Shown here piece by piece: positions 59,495-64,000 of a DNA stretch of 64,000 nt (the first letter of the stretch is position 1; every line of letters starts with the position of its first letter). The DNA lies in contig NZ_FOZD01000001.1 in NCBI RefSeq assembly GCF_900113185.1, forward strand, positions 1,984,001 to 2,048,000, in the 5' to 3' direction. The stretch is from Agromyces sp. CF514 (GTDB lineage: Bacteria > Actinomycetota > Actinomycetes > Actinomycetales > Microbacteriaceae). The notes below the pieces were generated by a model. That model did not search any database and was not told the DNA's origin. It saw only the letters and a list, made by a program, of their open reading frames with translations. The position numbers and the translations under genes are program-made.

Positions 59495-59779
59495 TCAGGG
59501 TGTCTCGACTCGCCTGAACCGCGGCACCCGGGCGCCGTCGACCGTCTCGGCGAACATGCCGAGCGGACGGATCCAGACGCCGTGGTCGCCGTAGAGGGCT
59601 CGGTAGACGACGAACCACTCCTCGGTCTCGGAGTGCCGGGCGAGCTCGAGCACCTCGTAGCGGTTGCCCTTGTAGTGCTCGTAGAGGCCGGGGCTCACGT
59701 CGGTCTCGGGCGCGGCCGGGTGGACCGCGGCATCCGTCGGGCCGGTCGTGTCGCTCGCCGACCTCGGCCGCTCGCTCAT
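59495..59779 (-). CDS. DUF1653 family protein
   Basis: This is a 94-residue protein. After about 28 disordered residues comes the DUF1653 core: GLYEHYKGNRYEVLELARHSETEEWFVVYRALYGDHGVWIRPLGMFAETV, a small beta-rich domain of unknown function usually of about 60-70 residues. Its ATG overlaps the stop of the upstream LLM gene (ATGA), so it is the last gene of a three-gene coupled operon with the IMPase-type and LLM genes. Confidence 0.88.
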   Translation of the reverse strand: MSERPRSASDTTGPTDAAVHPAAPETDVSPGLYEHYKGNRYEVLELARHSETEEWFVVYRALYGDHGVWIRPLGMFAETVDGARVPRFRRVETP

Positions 59780-60765
59780 GCGCGCCCGCTCAGCTGGGGG
59801 AGCACCTCGGTGCCGAGCAGCTCGACGTGCTCGAGGTCGAGCTGGTCGACGGTCTGCAGGAAGACGCGGTCGGCGCCGAGCTCGCGCAGGCGCTCGATCT
59901 TGTCGATCGCGGCGGCGGGCGTGCCGGCGACGTTCACCTCGGCGAAGGTATCCGGGTCCTCGTCGATGGCCGCGAGGCGCCGCAGGTAGGTCGTGTCGTC
60001 GGTCGCGACGACCGTGGGCAGCGCGACCGAGAGCTTCAGGGTCGCCGGATCGCGGTCGATCGCCTCGCACGCGCGGCGAACGCCCTCGAACTTCGCGATG
60101 ATCTCGTCTTCGCCTCGGAACCCGAGGTTGAACTCGGTCGCGTACCGCGCCGCGATGGCCGGCGTGCGCTTCGGACCGCCGCCGCCGACGATCAGGGGCA
60201 CCCGCTGCTGATGGGGCTTCGGCAGTGCCGGCGCACCCTCGAGCGTGTAGTGCTCGCCCGCGAAGTCGAACGTCGAGCCCACCGGCGTCTCCCACAGGCC
60301 CGTCACGACCGCGAGCTGCTCGTCGAGCAGGCCGAACCGCTTCTCGGGGAACGGGATGCCGTACGCAGCGTGCTCCTCGGCGAACCAGCCCGTGCCGAGG
60401 CCGAGCTCGGCCCGCCCGCCCGACATCTGGTCGACCTGCGCGACCTGGATCGCGAGGATCCCGGGCACGCGGTACGTCACCGACGACACGAGCGTGCCGA
60501 GGCGGATGCGACTCGTCTCGCGCGCGAGTCCGGCGAGCGTGGTCCACGCGTCGGTCGGCCCGGGCAGCGGGTCGCCGCCGCCCATGCGCAGGTAGTGGTC
60601 GGAGCGGAACCAGCCGTCGAACCCGAACCGCTCGGTCGCCTGCGCATGGGCGAGCTGCGTGTCGTAGCTCGCGCCCTGCTGCGGCTCGGTGAACAGGCAC
60701 ACCTCGAAGGCGGGGCGGTCGGGCGTCGTGTCGATGATGGGGGCCTCTCGGGTCGGGTCGGTCAT
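59776..60765 (-). CDS. LLM class (F420-type) flavin-dependent oxidoreductase
   Basis: This is a 329-residue TIM-barrel oxidoreductase of the luciferase-like class. FGFDGWFRSDHYLRMGGGDPLPGPTDAWTTLAGLARETSRIRLGTLVSSVTYRVPGILA is the F420-dependent LLM signature, with the conserved Asp-His and Thr-Leu-Val-Ser. RAELGLGTGWFAEEHAAYGIPFP and PLIVGGGGPKRTPAIAARYATEFNLGF follow in the canonical order. The substrate is unknown. The start and stop codons overlap both neighbours (ATGA each side), giving a tightly coupled operon. Confidence 0.88.
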   Translation of the reverse strand: MTDPTREAPIIDTTPDRPAFEVCLFTEPQQGASYDTQLAHAQATERFGFDGWFRSDHYLRMGGGDPLPGPTDAWTTLAGLARETSRIRLGTLVSSVTYRVPGILAIQVAQVDQMSGGRAELGLGTGWFAEEHAAYGIPFPEKRFGLLDEQLAVVTGLWETPVGSTFDFAGEHYTLEGAPALPKPHQQRVPLIVGGGGPKRTPAIAARYATEFNLGFRGEDEIIAKFEGVRRACEAIDRDPATLKLSVALPTVVATDDTTYLRRLAAIDEDPDTFAEVNVAGTPAAAIDKIERLRELGADRVFLQTVDQLDLEHVELLGTEVLPQLSGRA

Positions 60766-61682
60766 GCGTTCGGCTCGTTCGAGGCGCCGGATGCCACGGG
60801 GGAGCCGGATGCCGGTGGCGCGGCCACGATCGCGAGCACCTGCTCGTGCAGCACCCCGTTCGTCGCGAGTGCCGAGCCGTGGGCGTGGCCGGGAACGCCG
60901 TCGACCGAGGTGAACACGCCGCCCGCCTCCTCGACGATCGGCACGAGCGCGGCCAGGTCGTACTCCTTCACGTCGAACTCGCCGACGATGTCGACGAGCC
61001 CCTCTGCCAGGAGCATGTACGACCACAGGTCGCCGTAGGCGCGGTCGCGCCACACGGCCTCGCCGAGCGCGAGGAGCTCGGGCAGGCGTCCGGCGTCGCG
61101 CCATTGCGCGATGCTCTGGAAGCTCAGCGAGGCGTCGGCCAGATCGGCGACGCCCGACACCCGGACGCGGCGCACGGAGGCCGACTCGGCGTTCTCGTCG
61201 TCGCCCGGTGCGGCCGCGGCATCCGCTGCGCTCGCGGTCGTGGTCGCGTTCGTCCAGGCTCCGTGACCGCGGGCGGCCCACCAGCGACGCCCGAACGTCG
61301 GCATCGACGCGACGCCGACGACCGGCGTGCCGTCGATCGCGAGGGAGATGAGCGCGCCCCAGACCGGCACGCCGCGGAGGAAGTTCGAGGTGCCGTCGAT
61401 CGGGTCGACGATCCACTGCCGCGAGCCTCGGTCGTCTCGGCCGAACTCCTCGCCGAGGATGCCGTCGGACGGGCGGGCCTCGGCCAGCCGGTCGCGGATG
61501 GCCCGCTCGACCGCGAGGTCGGACTCGGTCACGAACGTGCGGTCGGGCTTCGTCGAGATCGCGAGGTCGGCCGAGCGGAAGCGCTCGAGCGCGACGCGAT
61601 CGGCGAGGTCGGCCAGCTCGAGCGCGAGAGCCAGATCCTCTGAGAGGTCGGTGCCGGGGGAGGGGGTGGGTTCGCCGTTCAC
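60762..61682 (-). CDS. Inositol monophosphatase-family phosphatase (HisN-like)
   Basis: This is a 306-residue Mg-dependent phosphatase. Metal-site landmarks are GILGEEFG, WIVDPIDGTSNFLRGVPVW (about residue 93-111) and EYDLAALVPIVEEAGG (about 238-253), the last with Tyr where IMPases have Trp, as in HisN-like actinobacterial enzymes. An Ala/Asp-rich insert (about 150-170) is unusual. Likely substrates are histidinol phosphate or inositol monophosphate. The GTG at 61682 follows a TAGCCT -10 at 6 bases, so it heads the operon with the LLM and DUF1653 genes. Confidence 0.88.
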   Translation of the reverse strand: MNGEPTPSPGTDLSEDLALALELADLADRVALERFRSADLAISTKPDRTFVTESDLAVERAIRDRLAEARPSDGILGEEFGRDDRGSRQWIVDPIDGTSNFLRGVPVWGALISLAIDGTPVVGVASMPTFGRRWWAARGHGAWTNATTTASAADAAAAPGDDENAESASVRRVRVSGVADLADASLSFQSIAQWRDAGRLPELLALGEAVWRDRAYGDLWSYMLLAEGLVDIVGEFDVKEYDLAALVPIVEEAGGVFTSVDGVPGHAHGSALATNGVLHEQVLAIVAAPPASGSPVASGASNEPNA

Positions 61683-61688
61683 CGTGTC

Positions 61689-61694
61689 AGGCTA
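61689..61694 (-). promoter_or_regulatory. -10 box (TAGCCT), leaderless type
   Basis: TAGCCT on the minus strand, 6 bases, then the GTG at 61682. Confidence 0.5.
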
Positions 61695-61844
61695 TCGGGA
61701 CCGACTCGCCGGCCGGGTCCGCGATGTCGCTCGCGGACGCGACACGCCCGGCGGATTCGGGCCGGCGGCCTCGATTCGCGATTCGCCGTGATGTGCTGCT
61801 AGAGTCATCTCTCGGTTCGGAAAGCGAAAAACAGCCCGAATCAC

Positions 61845-61917
61845 GCACCTCTAGCTCAATCGGCAGAGCAACTGACTCTTAATCAGTGGGTTCTGGGTTC
61901 AAGTCCCAGGGGGTGCA
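61845..61917 (+). tRNA. tRNA-Lys (anticodon CUU)
   Basis: The 73-base sequence folds as a standard tRNA: acceptor GCACCTC with GGGGTGC, D-arm AGCTCAATCGGCAGAGC, anticodon stem CTGAC around TCTTAAT (anticodon CTT), and T-arm CTGGGTTCAAGTCCCAG. The discriminator is A and CCA is not encoded. TAGAGT at 61800-61805 is a possible -10. Confidence 0.96.
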
Positions 61918-61922
61918 CGAAC

Positions 61923-61955
61923 AGCCCCGATCCTCTCGCCAGGATCGGGGCTTTT
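61923..61955 (+). terminator. Intrinsic terminator after tRNA-Lys
   Basis: AGCCCCGATCCT and AGGATCGGGGCT form a perfect 12-bp stem around CTCGCC, followed by TTTTC. Confidence 0.92.
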
Positions 61956-61980
61956 CTCATGCCCGTGCGCGGGTTCGGCG

Positions 61981-62385
61981 TCAGTGCTTCAGGTCGCGGC
62001 CGTGAACCGTGATGGCGTAGATCACGAGCACGTCGATCGCGATGACGATGAGCGACCACCACGGTTGCGCCGGGATGAGGAAGAGCTGTCCGAGGGCGCT
62101 GAGGCTCGCGATGATCACGGCGAGCACGCGGGCCCAGGTCGCACCGCTGAACAGCGCGAAACCGGTGATCGCCAGGAGCGCGCCGATGATGAGGTTCCAC
62201 CAGCCCCACCCGGTCAGGTCGAACAGCACCAGGCCGCCCTCGCCGATGACGTAGTAGTAGTTGGAGCCGATCAGGGCGATGGAGCCCTGGATGATGCTGA
62301 ACAGGCCGTTCAGGAGGATGACGACGGCCGCGAAGCCGACCCACCCGACCCAACCGGACATCCCCTTGGTTTCGGTATCACTCAT
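61981..62385 (-). CDS. DUF7144-type four-helix membrane protein
   Basis: This is a 134-residue integral membrane protein with four hydrophobic helices. GWVGWVGFAAVVILLNGLFSIIQGSIALIGSNYYYV, WGWWNLIIGALLAITGFALFSGATWARVLAVIIASLSALGQLFLIPAQPWWSLIVIAIDVLVIYAITVHG match the DUF7144 pattern common in actinobacteria. Function unknown. AAGGGG lies before the ATG at 62385. The downstream end faces the tRNA terminator. Confidence 0.8.
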   Translation of the reverse strand: MSDTETKGMSGWVGWVGFAAVVILLNGLFSIIQGSIALIGSNYYYVIGEGGLVLFDLTGWGWWNLIIGALLAITGFALFSGATWARVLAVIIASLSALGQLFLIPAQPWWSLIVIAIDVLVIYAITVHGRDLKH

Positions 62386-62534
62386 TGCGGTATCCCCTTA
62401 CTCGTAGGTGACCCCCGCGCGACGCCATCGTCGGCGATTGGCCGAACAGTATCGTCGCCCGACGCTCGAAGACAAGGACCTCAGCGCGTGGCGCGAGGAT
62501 GTCTCGGACCAGCCGGTCGCGCCGGCTGCCTGGC

Positions 62535-63641
62535 TCATCCGATCCGCGTCATCCCGACGAAGGCCATCTGCGACTGCGAGTCGTTGAGGCAGGTCTGGTA
62601 CAGCAGGTCGAATCCGCCCGGGATGTCGTTCGAATCGGCGGTCGCGCCGTCGAGCACCGCGGCGATGCCCTCGACCCGGTAGCGCCCCGAGATCACGCCG
62701 CTCATGTCGACGATCGCACCCGACCAGGTCGGGAATCCGGCGCCGCCGCAGTGCCAGTGCTCGCCGACGACCCGAACGCCGTAGGTGCCGGAGAGATCCA
62801 CTCCGCCTGCGCAGGCGTCGAGCTCGGCCTGGAATCCGCTGGTCCAGACGTACTCGGTCCAGTCGGCCGATGCCGGGCCGGGTGTCGCCGTCGCCACGGG
62901 CGTGTCGGTTCCGCCGTCGCCCCCGTCGTCCCGGCCTTCGAGTGCGGACTCGGATGCCGCGGCATCCGCGGCGGCCTGCGCGGCAGCGGCCGCCGCGCGT
63001 TCCTCGGCGAGTCGGGCCTCCTCGGCCAGGCGGTCCTGTTCGAGCTGCCATGCCGCGACCGCTTCGTCGAGGAGGGCGATCGAGCTCGCGGCGGCGTCCG
63101 CGTCCGCATCGAGCGTGGTCGTCGCCTCGTCGAGGGTCTCGGCGAGCGAGGATGCCGAACCCGATGCCCGGACGACCTCCGCCGCGTGTCCGACCGTCAG
63201 GCCGTCGTGCAGGGCCGCCCGCGTCGACTCCACCGTCGAATGCAGACGATCGACGAGCTCTCGGAGTTGATCGGCGGCCGCATCGTCGAGCGTGCGACCC
63301 GCTGCGGCCTCGAGTGCGGCCTCGCCCTCGGCGACGGCATCCGTCGCACCTCGGAGCGATGCCGCGACCCGTGCCACGCGCTCGGGCGTCGCGATGATCA
63401 GGATGCTCGGATGCACCCGCAGATCCGCTTCCGCGTGCTCGACCGGGGCGACGGCCTCGGCGACCACGGTCGATGCCGACGCCTCCCGCACGGACGGCCG
63501 ATCCGATGCCAGGGCCGCATCGCCGATCACCCCGACCAGCGAGAGGGCGACGACGATCGAGACGGCCCAGATTCCCGATGCTCGCAACGCTCCGCGACGT
63601 CGGAGCCCTCGTGCCGACCCAGAATCGATCACGCTCGCCAT
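62535..63641 (-). CDS. Exported or membrane-anchored protein with coiled coil, unknown family
   Basis: This is a 368-residue protein. A basic start and one membrane segment (GIWAVSIVVALSLVGVIGDAALA, about 20-45) export it. The middle is helical and Ala/Glu-rich (about 90-245), likely a coiled coil (LEQDRLAEEARLAEERAAAAA). After a Gly/Asp linker comes a C-terminal domain of about 105 residues with three Cys (ELDACAGG, EHWHCGGAGFPTW, LLYQTCLNDSQSQ). That domain resembles C-terminal domains of some actinobacterial exported proteins, but I cannot name it. ATG 63641 is chosen over TTG 63701. Confidence 0.65.
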   Translation of the reverse strand: MASVIDSGSARGLRRRGALRASGIWAVSIVVALSLVGVIGDAALASDRPSVREASASTVVAEAVAPVEHAEADLRVHPSILIIATPERVARVAASLRGATDAVAEGEAALEAAAGRTLDDAAADQLRELVDRLHSTVESTRAALHDGLTVGHAAEVVRASGSASSLAETLDEATTTLDADADAAASSIALLDEAVAAWQLEQDRLAEEARLAEERAAAAAAQAAADAAASESALEGRDDGGDGGTDTPVATATPGPASADWTEYVWTSGFQAELDACAGGVDLSGTYGVRVVGEHWHCGGAGFPTWSGAIVDMSGVISGRYRVEGIAAVLDGATADSNDIPGGFDLLYQTCLNDSQSQMAFVGMTRIG

Positions 63642-63805
63642 CCCCCCGATGGAAAGGGGGCTGCGTCGCGACCCGAGAACGGGCTGCGGCGACTCCCCCA
63701 AGTCGTGGGGCCAACGCTAGTGCACCCGGCCGCCGACCTTCGGGGTGCCGGCTCAGCGTGTTCGGCCCGAGGGTCGCTCGGCGCGCATCGCGTCGCCGAG
63801 GACGT

Positions 63806-64000
63806 TCAGGCCCGGTGTCCCTTCGTCCGACGACGGACCAGGCCCGCTGCCGCCATCGCGCTCGCGCCCGCGATCATCGCGCCGACCGCCAACGCCGACC
63901 ACTGCGCGCCGTCGAAGCCGCTCTCGGCGAGGCCGGAGTCCGGCGTCGGACCGGGCGTCGGCGTCGGTGTGGGCGTCGGTGCGGGTTGCGTCGCGGTGTT
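63806..64000 (-). CDS. C-terminus of a wall-anchored surface protein, runs off the right edge
   Basis: The last 64 residues are readable: a Pro/Thr repeat (TPTPTPTPGPTPDSG), then LAESGFDG, a hydrophobic segment (SALAVGAMIAGASAMAAAGLV) and a positive tail (RRRTKGHRA). This is the sortase-substrate layout, with LAESG as a likely variant of LAxTG/LPxTG. The main part lies outside the window, so the protein's role is unknown. Confidence 0.7.
   Translation of the reverse strand, partial: NTATQPAPTPTPTPTPGPTPDSGLAESGFDGAQWSALAVGAMIAGASAMAAAGLVRRRTKGHRA

Overview
The window is high-G+C actinobacterial chromosome. The gene set points to the family Microbacteriaceae, and an Agromyces-like genus is my best but unproven guess. 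The indications are: the prfB/ftsE/ftsX/smpB/ssrA neighbourhood, the DUF3039-pncB-murI-rph-rdgB block, an actinobacterial Tad locus, a CebR-type operator in front of a GH6 cellulase, and start codons that very often sit 6-8 bases behind a TANNNT -10 box (leaderless transcripts). I see no insertion sequence, integrase, prophage or CRISPR array.

Region 1 (1-6.5 kb) holds a LexA-box-controlled gene leaving the left edge, a small three-helix-type protein, a short-chain dehydrogenase, a ClbS/DinB-like protein, a nitrilase-family hydrolase, a PLP aminotransferase and a membrane-anchored HtrA/DegP protease. Region 2 (6.5-15 kb) is a cell-surface polymer cluster: two family-2 glycosyltransferases, a CDP-alcohol phosphotransferase, a CDP-glycerol glycerophosphotransferase, a TagG/TagH-type exporter and a LicC-like nucleotidyltransferase. 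Together they could build, decorate and export a phosphodiester-containing wall glycopolymer. Region 3 (15-19 kb) is an ABC ATPase with a very long Ala/Lys-rich N-terminus plus a polytopic membrane partner.

Region 4 (18.8-24.7 kb) is a housekeeping block: DUF3039, pncB, murI, rph, rdgB, a CDF metal transporter and a DedA protein. Region 5 (24.9-30.8 kb) has a DtxR-box-controlled heme oxygenase, an LLM flavoenzyme, a GerW-like protein, tRNA-Leu, a PadR/membrane-protein pair, and a LacI regulator divergent from a sugar/polyol-type dehydrogenase across a clear operator. Region 6 (30.9-35.7 kb) is a Tad pilus locus (TadA, TadB, TadC, pilin-like, two TadE-like, one TadG-like).

Region 7 (35.8-54.8 kb) contains prfB, ftsEX, smpB and ssrA, but prfB is separated from ftsE by a marR / old yellow enzyme / quinone oxidoreductase module and a large secreted M14 carboxypeptidase. 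smpB is separated from ssrA by a phosphatase, an esterase, a SIMPL protein and a GT4-GH92 pair. Region 8 (54.9-64 kb) has a LysR/EamA divergent pair, a secreted GH6 cellulase with a paired palindromic operator, an IMPase-LLM-DUF1653 coupled operon, tRNA-Lys with a textbook terminator, small membrane and exported proteins, and the C-terminus of a wall-anchored protein running off the right edge.

Two window-wide patterns stand out. One is the leaderless promoter layout. The other is a strongly iterated motif, CGGATGYCGC and its complement, which occurs in genes and also forms intergenic inverted repeats. Coordinates of starts rest on reading ribosome-binding sites and -10 boxes by eye. Family names rest on recognised motifs, not on database searches.
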